From Welwitschia mirabilis (Eukaryota; Gnetophyta; Gnetopsida; Welwitschiales): 64,000 nt of DNA. The notes below the pieces were generated by a model that worked only from the letters and a program-made list of their open reading frames with translations, was not told the DNA's origin and did not search any database. The stretch lies in assembly GCA_051453625.1 (NCBI GenBank), contig JBOZIK010000001.1:265836825-265900824 (forward strand). Direction: 5' to 3'. The position numbers and the translations under genes were made by a program. Shown here piece after piece: positions 35,294-48,030 of the stretch (positions are counted from its first letter, which is position 1; the number at the start of each line of letters is the position of its first letter).

Positions 35294-37648
35294 AAATATT
35301 AGTCCCTCCCATTGGATTCCATCAAAATATTATAGTTAGATATGAGTGGTCTCTAGTGCTTGGTAATGAAGGATTACTAATGGATAATTATAGTCAAGTA
35401 ACTAAGGAGTTTACTGTTAGGAAAAAGAAAAAAGAAATTTAGATGCCCACGTTTATTGTAGTATTATATTCTTTTTATTTGTTATGTAGGAGCATCTCAT
35501 TAGGGGAAAATTCTGATCCTCAAGAATCTCTTTATGCTAGTACTCTTTTAATGGAAAATCACAAGGCTCATGATAAATGATTCTTTTTTAATTGTTTTGA
35601 TTTTTCTTTCCACAATGATTTTTATTTTTACAATTCCTTTTTATTTTTATAAGTAATTAGTTAATATATCCATTATGTTAATGATCTAAGTTATGGTTTA
35701 ACTAGTTGTAAAAATGTTATTATAGTTTTATTATGGCAAAAAATTAAATTTCTAAAATAGAGGAAGAGAATAAAAATATTATATCTCAGTAATTAGTAGG
35801 TATAAATTAGTGTAATTTTGTATGTAACTCTAGTGTTATTAATATTAAAATGTAAAAATAGTAATTTTTTAAATGGATAATGATTTTTAAAAAAATATTT
35901 ATTAAAATATGTTAAAAAACAAATGTAGAAAATAATAACCAAGTAATTTATGTTTCCATACCTATCTATCAATATGCTTATAATCATGAGCATTCTACAT
36001 TGTGAGAAATTGAATATTCGTTCCAAAATGTCTTGAATCATTTAAAACTTCAAAGTATTTTAAAAGTTATGATCATTTTAGTTTAGTGCATCAAGACTAT
36101 AATTTTAGAAAATTTAATAGTTTTTAGCCTTAAATGATAACTTTAGAAATAATATTTTCATACTTCTAAGATAGTTTAAATTAGATTTTAAGAATCCTAT
36201 TATGTGTCTAGTTTCTGAAAACCTACTGTAATTTATTTTTCTTCATAATTAATTAATTATGAATTTTTAACTATGATGTCTCTTAAATTCCAAAAATGCT
36301 ATAATTAATATTTAAAATTATAGAAAATTTGTTACACAAAATTTTATAGAAAAATTAAGTATATAAAATATGTTTTTATTAGAAGATTTAAATTAAGTTA
36401 CTCATAAGTGATATTTATTTGTAGAAATACCTCTTTTATCCTTTTTCTTTAGGTTACTTTGAATGCACATGCTTGTAAAAGTTTTCACCTTAGTAGTTTA
36501 AGTAACATAAGTAGTATCTAGCTTATTACTTATTTTATTAACTTATAATATAGCCATATGAAATATTGGATAAATACTTATATCTTAACAATTATGCTTG
36601 AGCAATACTTCTTTTTGTTTACCTTCTTTGCACTAATCCATAGAGATTGTCAAGTGAACATGGAAGAATATTTCTAGGATTAGCATAACTTCAAGTGTGT
36701 TTAGTTTATTTAAGTACATTACTTTTATATTTTTAATATTAAAGTAAAAATAAAAAATATTTCTTTTTATGGTTGTTTCTATAAAATGTACCAAATTTTT
36801 ATTAGAATTATTGTAACTAGATAAATAAATCATTAAATATCCACATTAGTTAGAATTGTTTGCATGTATTTGTATGGTGTATTCATTGAACAGGACTAAA
36901 TCAAAATAATTCTAGTAATGTTCATCCACACCTTGGATTTTATCACCAACATGGATTGCATTTTTTTTTTTAATAATACCATTCTAAAAGTGGATCACTA
37001 TTATCCTATCCTCCCCATGTATGAACTTATTCTAACTTAATATCTTGAGCTCTTAGTGTCAATGGATCATGTTATATCATCTAGAGATGCTTCAAAGAAG
37101 TTAGGGTCATTTGTAAGCATACATCCATCTCACATACCACCTGTCACCTATATTAGGGGTATATTAAAGTGAAGAAAATTCCTACTGAGTTGTGTCTAAT
37201 CATGTTTGTATAGTTTAGAACTTAAGTAGAACCAACTCACTTTTGGAGGGTGATCAGATATTGAGTTGGAATGCCATTAATTAGAGTTACAACCTTATAT
37301 TATACTGGTTAGATATTATCGTTAAAATTTATTCATTTATATTGACAACAAGTTTGCATCTCATCAACTATTCATAATATATATTTTAGGTGATGAAAAA
37401 CTTGGAAGAAATGAAGGACACAAACTTATGATATCTCTATTATTTCTAAACCAAAATAACCTAGAAATTAACTATAGGTAAATATATGATATTGATATGA
37501 GTTGCCTTTCTTACAATATAAAAATTCTAGTTAAAGAGTAAGTAGAATTTAGTTCTAGGTTCCACTGTGTCTATTAATTAAAAATATTAAAGAAGAAAGG
37601 AAGAAAAAAATAGTGCTTAATTAGGGTAAGATAAAAAAGTATGTAGCA

Positions 37649-39130
37649 TCAACCTTAGAGGTGGCACTAATTCTAGGAGTGGAAGCACTATTTACTATGC
37701 ATAAAATAGGTTAAGTCTTACGTTCTTAATCCTTCCTATTGTAATAAAACTACCTAGATCTCATCTAAATTTAGTTGTTAAAAACTGAATCTTTTCTAAG
37801 AAAAATTATTGAGTTTAGCCTCATGGGTATAATACTATTTGGCTTTGGACAATCTAAAGAATAATCTCATTAAACCTTAAAAAGCCTAATTCATAACCCT
37901 AATTTAGCCTATAAATAGACAACTTTAATTTAATTAAAGGGTTATTAATTATCATTAATATAAAGATATTTTTTAATCTTTAGTCATGAGCACTTTCTAA
38001 ACTTCCATTAAGGATGGGCTAGCTTTCAAGATATCATGATGTTTTTTAGATTGGTATTAAGTGCTTTTTAATAATTTTATGCTTTCACTTATTTGGTAAT
38101 AAATTTTCTCATGTTCTTTTCTTAGTTCATTATTTTGATATCAAGTTGTTATTGCTTTATATTTATTATGCTTAGACTTGATTAAGGCATGTTAAACACT
38201 TTAAGGTTTTATGTATTATTCTTATTTGCACTTTAGTTTTATAATATAAATATCATTTAATGAAACTTAGATGAATCCTATTTTTCATCCTTATAATATT
38301 CTTACTATAAAGGATAAAGTGGCTTAAAGACATCACCGAACACTCATATAATAAATGAGATTATGCCACTATGCTTGAGCTTAACGAATATACTTAACAT
38401 GAGTTATTAAACTTAAGAATTAAAGATACATAAGATTAGTTAGAAGACTCTTTTTATCTTTGAAGTTATTATGCTAAATATTAAAGCTCTCTCCCATTCC
38501 CAATCTTTCTCATAGAATTTAAATACTAGTACTCATTTTCATTATGCCTACTTTATTGATAGTTCACCACATCTATCCTCATGGAAGAATGACATGGGGA
38601 TTACACTACAAATGAAGTCCTAGTTTATCTAATAAAAGTTGGGTTTGAACATGTAAAATTTATATCCCTCGAGTGATCTTGCATATCACTGTACATCAAT
38701 AATAGATACAAGCACAAGTAAATTTCATTACACATAGGTTTTTGATGTTATTACTTGGGACAATGGCATGATAGTTATAGTGGAACATGCATAAAATTTA
38801 CATTACTAGATCCCTGTTTAGTTCTTTTTATGTTTTTCATTTTATTAGTTATTTTCTTCAATTTCTATATGTTTTTTCCCTTCCATTTAATGTTTCATTA
38901 TTGAAGCGACACCCTAATAAACTTTTTCTAATGTTCCTTTTTTCACACTAGTGTATTGATGTTGATTGTGCTTAGCACTTAATTAATGGAATTGAATCTA
39001 ATATATTGATCTTTTTATTTTATTTTTTTCTTTTTTATTTTTGTTTTACTTTTTTTTTCATTTTTTTCTCTTTAACAACATTATCTAGAATAGTATATTA
39101 AATATTTTTATAGATTTTAATCGTTTGCAG
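37649..39130. other. Unassigned; possible small LTR end and PBS
   Basis: No protein is recognised. A TATA-like word (CCTATAAATAG) at 37909-37919 is followed about 140 bases later by TTGGTATTAAGTGC (near 38053), a plausible decayed initiator-Met PBS. This could be a worn copia-type LTR/leader on the plus strand. The rest (38070-39130) shows only T-rich runs. Confidence 0.3.
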
Positions 39131-39154
39131 GTTTAAAGAAAAAATAAGAACAAT

Positions 39155-40256
39155 AGTAGTTTTGCCTTATAAGGGAATAGTAGTTTTCATAGGCATACGA
39201 TAAACCTTTACAACAATGAGAGTCTCCTCGTATTCCCTAAGGAAATAATGGTTTTCTAGCTTACTGATAACCTTACATCCAATAAGTGCTTAAAATCATA
39301 ATAATAAATTCACACTCCTATAATAGTTTCCTTATAAAGTATTTGATATTTAAGAAGTGGACTCTACAACAGTACTCAATAATAAAACAATATAGAATGA
39401 ATAATCAAAATGCAATACAATAAAAATCCTAATATTTTCTTTGATGTAGATTTCAGATCCTTGAGGTCATAGTTACCATTATGAATATGAATGAGAAAAA
39501 TTGATAACAATGAAGATCCAAATTCAAGAGATGAAAATAATATTAGCTTCTTACTAATGAATATTTTGATTTATTGCTGAGAGATTTCCTTTACTCATGC
39601 CTTATAAGATCTATATATCCTTTGATTCAATAAAGTATCAAACGTTATTCTTTATTTTATGACATTAAGGCTTTATATAATTGAAGAAATTCTAGATATT
39701 TGAGTGTGAAAGGTAGCCATTTGATTCTATAACCAACATGTAATGGATAGTTGACATCTATTCTTTGGATGTGTAACTTTGTTTTTAATCAATATGAACT
39801 TGAGTTAATGATATCTTGAATTTTGTAGATGTCTTTACTCTAGACATCTTTACTTTTGTAGATGTTTTGAGTTAACTTAATCAAAATATGATGAATTTTT
39901 CTCTATAGTACACTTAGACCTTTGTGATCATAAATCCATGATGCACAAGTTCATAGCTTACATGAAATGTAAGATATTAGTAAAAAATTAAGTTAACTCT
40001 ATTACCTATTTTAACATAGTACATTTGAGACATCTTTACTTTTCTAAATGTCTTTACTCAATATGTCTTCAATTTATTAGACATCTTCAAATAATTGATT
40101 TTATAGTTTAACATATGATCCTTTTTGTAATATTGTATCTTTGAAGATCCATCATTCTCTAATACCTATCAAAGTATAATATTCCTGTAAAGACCTATTT
40201 CCTTAATGACACAAAATGTTTAATAAGTGAAATCATCAAAACTATATTTTCCAATA
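39155..40256 (-). repeat. M4 3' LTR (end truncated)
   Basis: Direct match to 55798-56901. The LTR start on the minus strand reads TATTGGAAAATATAG next to the purine tract, against TGTTGAACAATCTAG in the 5' LTR. A TATA-like TATATAAAGCC is near 39672-39682 (minus). It carries AGATGTCT/AGACATCT words at 39825-40080 and two units of the leader tandem repeat. The terminal 0.3 kb is missing. Confidence 0.85.
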
Positions 40257-40280
40257 GTCTCCTCCTTCTTGATGATGTCC
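40257..40280 (-). other. M4 polypurine tract
   Basis: Minus strand has AAGAAGGAGGAGAC directly before the LTR start. Confidence 0.7.
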
Positions 40281-41519
40281 AAAACCTGTCAAATCTTGTT
40301 AGTGTAATCTCAACTTAATCAATTAAAATTAGAGGTTTTTATTCTAAATAAATGTACTTAATTAATAGTTTTAATCATTATGATATTAGCTATTTAAAAT
40401 TGAATAACAACACATAGATATATATCACTTGAAGAACCAGAAAGACACATATTAGAGATATTTGAACGAATAGCTAAATACATATAAAAGAAAATGATTA
40501 ATCATAATATTTATCATCCAAATATGCATGAAAAAAGTAAATCACAAAACATTTGATATTTTTCAAATAAAACATTCTAGTAATAAAGTATCGTATAATT
40601 AAGCATGAGATTGAAATGTATCCCAATACTATAGAGTAACTAATCAAATTTTGCTATCAACATATGAAGATATTTAAATCATAAAATAATCTAAGTATTG
40701 AATATTTAAAAGTGTGCCAATAAAAGAATATTATTAATAATGAAAAATGTGTTAAATGTAAGAGGTATATTAATAGGTATGAAATTAAGAAAGTATCAAA
40801 TAATGTCAACATATGCCAAAACATCAAGAAGGATTCGTCAATATAAATGATGATACTTATGGATCCAATTCAAGATCTCATAATTAGGGACTCTAATCCC
40901 AATAAAGTGTTCTCAACCTGGAAGCTGTAGTAACTAACTAATCTGCCAATGATTTATCATATACTTCTTCCTCTTTTGGACATCAACAAAAGGCTCTAGT
41001 CACTTGAGTAATGTTCACCTTGGTCTTAATCATCACTATCGTCATTGTTGTGGGTGGTGGAGGTAGGTTGAGTGTATGATAATGATGAAAGAGGGGGTGG
41101 TATGTGAGTCTTCCTAGAGGGACACTTTAANNNNNNNNNNCCTATGTTGATACATTTTTAAAAAATGTAAAAGTCTCAAAAAAACTAGCAACGATAATAT
41201 CTATGAAAGTGGATGGTAGATAAATAGATAAATGCAATTCTACTTGAATGAGCTCTAAGTGTAAAGAAGATGATGATGATGAACAAAATAAAGGTTGAGA
41301 AGGTATAGGTGATGGTAACTAAACTATGAAATGAGATTATGGCAATTATGTAGGTTAATGGACAAGGATCTTGTAATGTGGACAATGAATGATGAGAGAT
41401 GGAGAATTTGAGCTATTAGGCTCTATATTATATAGTGCTATACTTTGCTAAGAGAAACCTAGAGCCTATAGCTCCCCTTATACATATGCCTCTATGGGAG
41501 TCTAATACTTCCCTTGGGC
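40281..41519 (-). other. M4 region between env-like relic and purine tract
   Basis: No clear gene. At 41040-41130 the minus strand gives a Pro/Ser/Thr-rich stretch (THIPPPLSSLSYTQPTS) followed by Asn/Asp, which may be the worn C-terminal tail of the env-like protein. A 10-N gap lies at 41131-41140. Confidence 0.35.
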
Positions 41520-42239
41520 CTATGCCTTATCTGTGGAAGACTTCTCTAAGGACTTACTATCTACTGCCCTACCTGAGTTAAAACCTATGCTAAATAGAGT
41601 TGATGATCTTACTTGCTCCTCTTCATCTAACTCCTTATCTAATTTTGACCATGTGAAATTCCTCATGGATTTCCAACTCTTCACTAGTACCTCACCTTCA
41701 CGTGATATGAATCTATGTTTCTTTAGCCTTAGAAGTATTCTCCCAATTTTACCAATCATTTTTAAAATTGACTTTAGTCCCTTTTTTACTAAGAAAGAGC
41801 TATGAGTAGTAGTAAAAAATTATCTTTGAATCTATGATGTCCTCTTATTTATGCCCTCACTTGGTATCATTAGTGCCCTCTATTTTTCACTGAATTCTTC
41901 CAATGGTTTCTTTTGATGAATGAGGTTAAATTATGGCATGGAAATATTTGCATTGCTAAGGATTAGGCTAATTAAACATGGATGGTCTAAAGTATATTCC
42001 TTAAAAAATAGTTAGATGACATTGATACATAAAAGAAAACCCAAATCTATTTGAAAACTTGTGAGTAGATAGTATATAATGAATATTTTCATGGGTTTGC
42101 AATAACTGTAGATACCTCCTCCAACTAAAATGTTGTAGAATTTTATCAAAATAAGAATTAAGGCATCAAACATTATATATTTCTTCTTAATATCTTTAAT
42201 AAAGTTCATTCTATTATGCCTAAATAAAACATTACTCAT
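41520..42239 (-). pseudogene. env-like third ORF relic (SIRE-type)
   Basis: One reading frame on the minus strand runs about 240 codons with only a handful of stops: 42239-42012 is open, and the frame resumes in phase to 41759-41520. Segments NILVGGGIYSYCKPMKIFII, then FQIDLGFLLCINVI, then CLISLILSNANISMP follow the layout of the env-like or 'plant transposon protein' domain of SIRE elements (P..G....vs..d..li..il......lgylI..hM, then LPyg.LI..i). The C-terminal part is charged (KELDEEEQ). Position between gag and purine tract of a copia element supports this. The function of the SIRE env-like protein is not established. The open frame 41533-41805 on the plus strand is antisense to it. Confidence 0.5.
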
Positions 42240-43143
42240 TTGATACTAAGATACATTGACAATTCTATAACTAAATATTTATCTAAATAAATTATTATAA
42301 AATTATGGAAATTCATATCATCTATGTTAAGTGATGAGTTGATAAAGAGTAGAACAATATGTAAATTAGTGCGTCTAACCTAAGTCTAAAATATACTACT
42401 ATTATTATTAATTTCATAAATGTTTGCATAAAACTCCATTATCATTAAATTAGAAATAGGCTAAATGAGTTGTATTGTTATTTCTTGATCAATCTAAACA
42501 AAATAACTCAAAAGTTTTTCTATACATGTCTTTTAAAAACTGAGGTTCTTTTTGTAATGATAGAATTTCTTGACCAAGCCTTGAATCTTTTCTTTACTAC
42601 CTCACTATACAACTGAGGTTCATATTGTGATCTAGTTAATTTTAAGGCTTATTCTTTACCTCTAAAGATTTATGTTGCCTTTCATTTTGTCATTTTTACA
42701 AAATAGAATCACAATTAACAATATATCAACTAAAATACAAGAAAATATGAAATAATATGCATCTATTCAACAAAATTCTCTATTAATGCTTGCAATTAAG
42801 ATGTCTCAAGAATCCAAGACAACTAGATAGAGAAATCTGAGAAAGCGAGGTCTAGAAAATCATTTAAAAGAGAGACATGTATTGAGTGAAGATTTGAAAG
42901 AGTGATTTTATGGTTTCTTTTTCTATTAAAAATGGTTAAAGCCCTAACTCATAATAGTATAGTCAAGATGTCTACAAATTTCAAGACATCTAAAACACAA
43001 AACATAAATGTCTATAAATTTCAAGATGTCTAGTGTTAAAAAAATTTCTAATACATTTTTCTACTATTAAGATGTCTATAAAAACTAAAATATATAATTT
43101 GAAAAATTAAAATAATGTACCTATCCTAAAAAGTAAAGATGTT
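42240..43143 (-). other. M4 region with clustered AGATGTCT words
   Basis: No protein recognised. From 42795 to 43140 several AGATGTCT/AGACATCT (or one-off) words recur and continue at 53315-53390 across the M5 insertion. The same words occur in the M4 LTRs, so this may be a displaced LTR-like regulatory segment. Confidence 0.45.
43139..43143. repeat. M5 target-site duplication, left (ATGTT)
   Basis: ATGTT precedes the LTR end at 43144 and is repeated right after the other LTR at 53308-53312. Confidence 0.85.
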
Positions 43144-44324
43144 TAAAATGACCCAAAAATTCTACAGTTGAAAATCTTTGTCTTTAAAACTCCAATACCA
43201 AATTGTAACAGCCCAAAAATAATAATGTTGAAAACTTCAAAACTTGCTCTGATGCTTTAATATCCAAAATGTAATGCCTACTTTTCTTATTCTAAACTTA
43301 CTAACATTACTTATTTAATAAGGGATTAAATCCTCATTATTCTCCTTAACAAAAGCATTAATTAAAAACTATCTATATTATTGATAGAAAATTTAAACTT
43401 TATAACATCCAACTCAAGAATTTGTAACTTCCTTAATAATGGATCTTTTTAAGGTGATCCTTTCCTCCATGATAAATTACATCAGTTTTTAAAGGGGAAT
43501 TTTCTTTTTAACCCTTAATTAATTTTAAGAGAAAAGGTAACTTCCTTTTCTTAGGATTTAAATTACTTTGGAAGAAGGAAAAGTCTCTTGTCCACATTCC
43601 AAAGAAATTTTATTAAAGATACATTACAAAACTTCTAATAAACTAAAGAAAACATCAACTTATCAAAAAATATTCCAAAGGTTTCAAATGAAGTTTTCCA
43701 ATTACAATATAATAATAATAAACAAATTCAAGTTTATTTCAAGAAGATTCTCAAGAATCCATAATTTTTTTCATTCAATATCCAATAAAATATTACATAA
43801 ACACATGGGCAAATATTCAAGATTTTTAACAAATTTCATGAGATAATAACTAGAAAATATAACTTTCAATAAACAAATTTTATTTTAAGAAGGAAAATCA
43901 CCATTCCATATAAAAATGCAAGCCACACATTACAAATAAATAGAGTCTATTTCTCATCAAAATAACAAATAACAAATTGAATGTTTATGTATTCAGGTAT
44001 TTAGCTCTAATAGCCTAAGAGATACAATCAATCAGAGCATTTTTCCACCATTATAGATCCAACGATCCATCATAAACTTATTCTATCTCAGAAATTAGAC
44101 TCAAGATTTACTATATGTTACTAAAAAGGTATGGGATGAGAACTGTGAAAATGTCACAGCCCCCAGAATGACCTAGGCAAGAATAGGTATTTTGGCAAGA
44201 TACTTCAAGAATTGAGATAGAAAGGAAAAGTTCAAGACTTACAAAAAATCAAAGACATATAGGGATAATGAGCTCATGGTTATGAATGAGAATATCAAAT
44301 ATATAATATCAATCATCATTAACT

Positions 44325-44625
44325 TCACTACCTCATTTGGTGATCTATGACATCGACTGCCTTATTTAACAGTTGTGGTTCTTATATAATATTTAACTTT
44401 ATTGGCTCATTCGGCGATTTGTAAAGTGCATTGCCTCACTTGGTGATCTATGGTATGCATAATATATATATATAAAATCTCAATCATCATTAACTTCACT
44501 ATTTCATTTAGTGATCTATGAGGCTCACTACCTCATTCAGTGATCTGTGGTAATATAATATCCCCATTACCTCATTTGGCGATCTGTGAAGTCCACTGCC
44601 TCATTTGGTGATCTATGGAAAATCC
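44325..44625. repeat. 29-bp tandem block in M5 3' LTR
   Basis: Repeats of a unit like CACTGCCTCATTTGGTGATC plus TGTGAAGTC, arranged in pairs separated by AT-rich spacers. The matching block in the other LTR is at 51855-52195. Confidence 0.85.
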
Positions 44626-44882
44626 ATAACTAGAAGTCCAACAAGATGACATCATGAAGCTAAGAGAAGTTTGACCACAACATAGCATTTCGATAAGAAG
44701 ATAACTTCATGATTAGATTTAATCACAAACTTTCATCTTATACAAGAAAATAGCTTCAAAAAATCGAGGAAAGATTAAAAAAAATGAGATATGCATCAAC
44801 ACAGAGTTTTTTTTATTCAAGAAACATATGATTTAACAACCGACTTACAGGAATACATATGAATCGATTTTAATAAAGAAAT

Positions 44883-45215
44883 TCATAAGAAGGGACCATC
44901 ACAAAAATTCAATAGAATAAATCCATACATAAATATAATGATTTCAACATAAAATGTATAAGAAAGGATCAACAAGGAAGCACAAAGTAAAGAACCATAC
45001 ATAAACATGACAACTTCAATACATAATGCATAAGAAAGAACCAATAAGGAAGCACAAAGTAAAGAACTATACATAAACATGATAACTTCAATATAGAATG
45101 CATAAGAAAGGATCATTAAAGAAGAACAAAGTAAGGAACCATACATAAACATAATAACTTTAATATAGAATGCATAAGAAAGGACCATTAAGGAAGCACA
45201 AAGTAAGAAACCATA
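44883..45215. repeat. 72-bp tandem repeat in M5 3' LTR
   Basis: Four units spaced exactly 72 bp, each with ACATAAACAT, ATGCATAAGAAAGGA and GGAAGCACAAAGTAA. The matching array at 52414-52640 is interrupted by 44 N. Confidence 0.93.
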
Positions 45216-45822
45216 TTGAGTTTTAAGAAGAACTCAAGATCTTTGCCAGTCTTCAAGGCTTTTCTAGGCTCTAAGATTTAGTAGCAAAAGATTCACCAAA
45301 AATGAAAGTGAGGACAAAAAAGGATAAGAGTCCTATGTATAATTAAGGTTTGGTAAAATGTGAAGAGTTATAAGAATATGAGAATAAAATGAAAGTTGGC
45401 AAAGATTCCATACACGTGAATACAAAACATCATAAATGAGAGTGATTAAGAGAGGGATTACATATCATCTCATAAATGATTGCCTAGCCACCAGGTGCTT
45501 TTAATAATATAATCAATGTAATGCTTTACATTTAATCATGAGAAAAAGAAATAAATAACATGCCTCCGCAGTACACATTTAATTCAGTATTTATTTTCAA
45601 TTACATAAGTAAATAAAATATATCACTTCCATCACAAGAGCATATAAAAAATTAAGTATAAATATTTAATTAAAATGTATTCATATTACAACTCAATAAT
45701 ACTGTATTTCAAGAACATAGTAATTACCACAATTGGGGTTTCAAGTAATTTAATATTTTTCAAATATTTCATTAAACATAAACCTAAAAATTTTATAAGA
45801 AAGTAAAAATGTGGATGTGATA

Positions 45823-45852
45823 TTTCTCACCTCCTTAAGAAGTTTCGTCCTC
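45823..45852 (-). other. M5 polypurine tract and conserved 3' end
   Basis: The minus strand has GAGGACGAAACTTC, then AAGGAGGTGAGAAA, the conserved purine-rich end seen before the 3' LTR of Tekay/Del elements. Confidence 0.85.
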
Positions 45853-48030
45853 AAAACTTGCTAAAATATTAGGTCTCCATGATTAATATCTGTATTTTCC
45901 TTTTAAGTTGCTACTTCTGTAGATTGGTCGTATCATAATAATTTTGAAAATATTCTCCATAATATGTATTACAAGTTACCCTTACAAACATATAGATCTT
46001 CATAATCTTGATAAGGATTAATTTTCCATTCAAACTATAAATGGTGTCTTCATACATACATGGATTATGTAATCTTACTAAGCACTTTACAGTGAAATAT
46101 ATAATCATATTCTACCTCCTTCATTTTGACAAACTTACTATATTGGAAGTTCTTCTTAATTGCTTCATGTTGGAAGTAGTTGATATAGGCTAGCCTTTAT
46201 CTTTATACTATTGTTATTTAATAAACAAATCCACACAGCTTAGTATAGGCCATTGGTATCATCAATCTAAAAATTCATAAAAATTATCCTTAAGTTAGAT
46301 GAGATGCCTATTCACCTTCATCAGAATGCTAAACTTCATGGCATAGTGACTTCAAAAATTTACAAAAATTCTTATGTTAGTCATGACCTTATAATCTTTT
46401 CCATTTTCTAAGAATATAATGATTATTTACTTAGGGCAAAAGTTATGAACTAGCATACTTCTATCTAAGGAATTTCTAAGAAAGTAGTTGAATAAACTTA
46501 AAAATAAGTTGAACCATTTAATTTCATAAGCCAAAATATCTTAATTATCTCATTATATTAACCAAAGCAAAATGTGCATAATCCATTAAGTTCAAAATTG
46601 TAACTCAAATATGGCAACACAATAATCTCTTACTCCAAATTGTGACACACACTTCAATTAGTTGTTATGAATAACTTCCTCAAGCCTAAGTTCAAAAATT
46701 GTAGATCTCTTCCACACTACATTCCTTTGTTATGTACTTCTTCCAATGTCTCTCTTTCACTTCTATTTATTTAATCTAGTTGAATTTCCACTTCAAAGGT
46801 TAATATGTAAAATATAGCACTTAACAAGTTAAGGATAAAAAGCAAAGAAATCTTATTAACAATAGTACACAGATTGTAAATATAAGCTAAAGAGTTAAAA
46901 AGTCTAACTAATTAAACTCATAATTTATTTAGTGATCAAAATTCACATTAGCATATATAGAGAGGAGATGTCAAAGATTTGTATAAGATAGTATGAAATG
47001 TCCATATGTTGCTCTTCACTTAAGGTATTAAAATGTTTTACCTTATTGTTAATCAAAATTCAAATCTTATATTATGTTAGGACCTAAAAATTAAAGGTTA
47101 AATTCGTCCTTTAATGCAATCTTGAATACACAGTAGAAAGAGATGAGAGCAGATATGAAAGCATACACAAAGTAAGAGCATTAATTTAATATTTGAGGAA
47201 ATCTTATCTAGTTCACAAGCAAAGTTTAAAAGATACTTTTACAAAAGGGACCAAAGAAAATTTAATAGTTCTAATAATCTTTTAGACAAATCTGTGATTT
47301 AAACTTTAACTGAATAACATCTCTAATGAGCTTTAAATATATAAAGTACAAAATGGATGACAAGAAATATGTAAGTTGAGGTTACAAATAAGGAAATGTT
47401 ATCATAGAAGTTTAAAATTAAATGAAGATATAGCTAGTCTTGCTCAAAAGAGTTCTAAACTTAGAGAATTTCTATAGCTTTAAAAGCCTAAAAACAAAAT
47501 AAAGGGAAATCCTCTCTTCTAATGAGATCTAAACATACAAGGTATGAAGGCTTAAGTCATAGGAAAGGACTACAATTCGTCAATTGTCAAACCTTTTAAA
47601 TATGAAGAAAATGTATATTAGAATATGTTGCATGGTTTGGATATCCTAAGGAAATATATGTATACCAAAACATAAAAATTTGAAGACAAAAGAAGAAAAT
47701 ACTTCAAGATGATATAATCCTTGCAAGTAAGACATCCAAAGGAATAATATAAAACCATCTTAACTAGTTTGTATAGTAGAAAAAGTTAATAAAATTTCTT
47801 CCATTGATATAATGTAAATGTGATTACCAACCAAAAGCTAAAACACCATCTATTTTCCACAAATTTGCAAGAGTACAGTTTGTCATGTTTCTCGAAAATA
47901 TTTCAATGACAATATTTCAATGTCAATCTTAGTGATTTTAATTTTTTTTTTACTTTTAATAAACGTCAAATAGAGAAGATCAAGAATGAAGTTCCACTAA
48001 GTACACAAATAATGAAAGCATAAGATATGA
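45853..48030. other. M5 interior without recognised genes
   Basis: AT-rich sequence. I find no gag, protease, RT, RNase H, integrase or chromodomain on either strand. The 65-codon open frame at 45911-46108 has no family resemblance. Confidence 0.55.

Larger units (their letters stand above)
28776..37648 (+). mobile_element. Gag-only Tekay/Del-like LTR element A
   Basis: Two long direct LTRs (28776-32116, truncated at its start; 34064-37648) flank an internal region of only about 1.9 kb. An initiator-Met PBS stands at 32120 and a purine tract before the 3' LTR. The internal region has a gag relic and no pol. This layout (huge LTRs, short coding-poor interior) is that of a non-autonomous, LARD-like derivative. 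Gaps of 100 N lie at 30255-30354, 31468-31567 and 35194-35293, and one of 49 N at 34908-34956. Confidence 0.85.
34064..37648 (+). repeat. Element A 3' LTR
   Basis: Starts TATCATATCC (TG changed to TA; L1 keeps TGTCATATCC) after the purine tract and ends TAGCA. TATA box at 34845-34853, CT tract at 34896-34970 broken by a gap. A perfect 20-base inverted repeat (34745-34791) lies upstream of the TATA box and is not present in the 5' LTR. The interior is non-coding; open frames of 66-90 codons are chance or run through N. Confidence 0.85.
43144..45822 (-). repeat. M5 3' LTR
   Basis: Direct match to 50712-53307 throughout. It contains a 29-base GATCTGTG tandem block (44325-44625) and four 72-bp tandem units starting at 44927, 44999, 45071 and 45143. 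A TATA-like ATTATACATAGGACTC is at the place of the 5' LTR TATA box (near 45330-45345). The 101-codon open frame at 44883-45188 is merely the 72-bp repeat read as 24-residue units. Confidence 0.9.

Noticed and set aside
41533-41805. 90-codon plus-strand frame
   Set aside because: Antisense of the env-like relic, whose minus-strand frame is longer and has the family layout.
44325-44625. Possible CRISPR-like array (short repeats with spacers)
   Set aside because: Repeats are imperfect, spacers irregular, they lie in a plant LTR, and an equivalent block occurs in the partner LTR.
44883-45188. 101-codon minus-strand frame with hydrophobic 24-residue repeats
   Set aside because: It is the 72-bp LTR tandem repeat read through; no start context or family match, and it lies in non-coding LTR sequence.
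45911-46108. 65-codon minus-strand frame, tested as a chromodomain remnant
   Set aside because: No chromodomain residues (no aromatic cage pattern or WEP/WE.E motif) visible.
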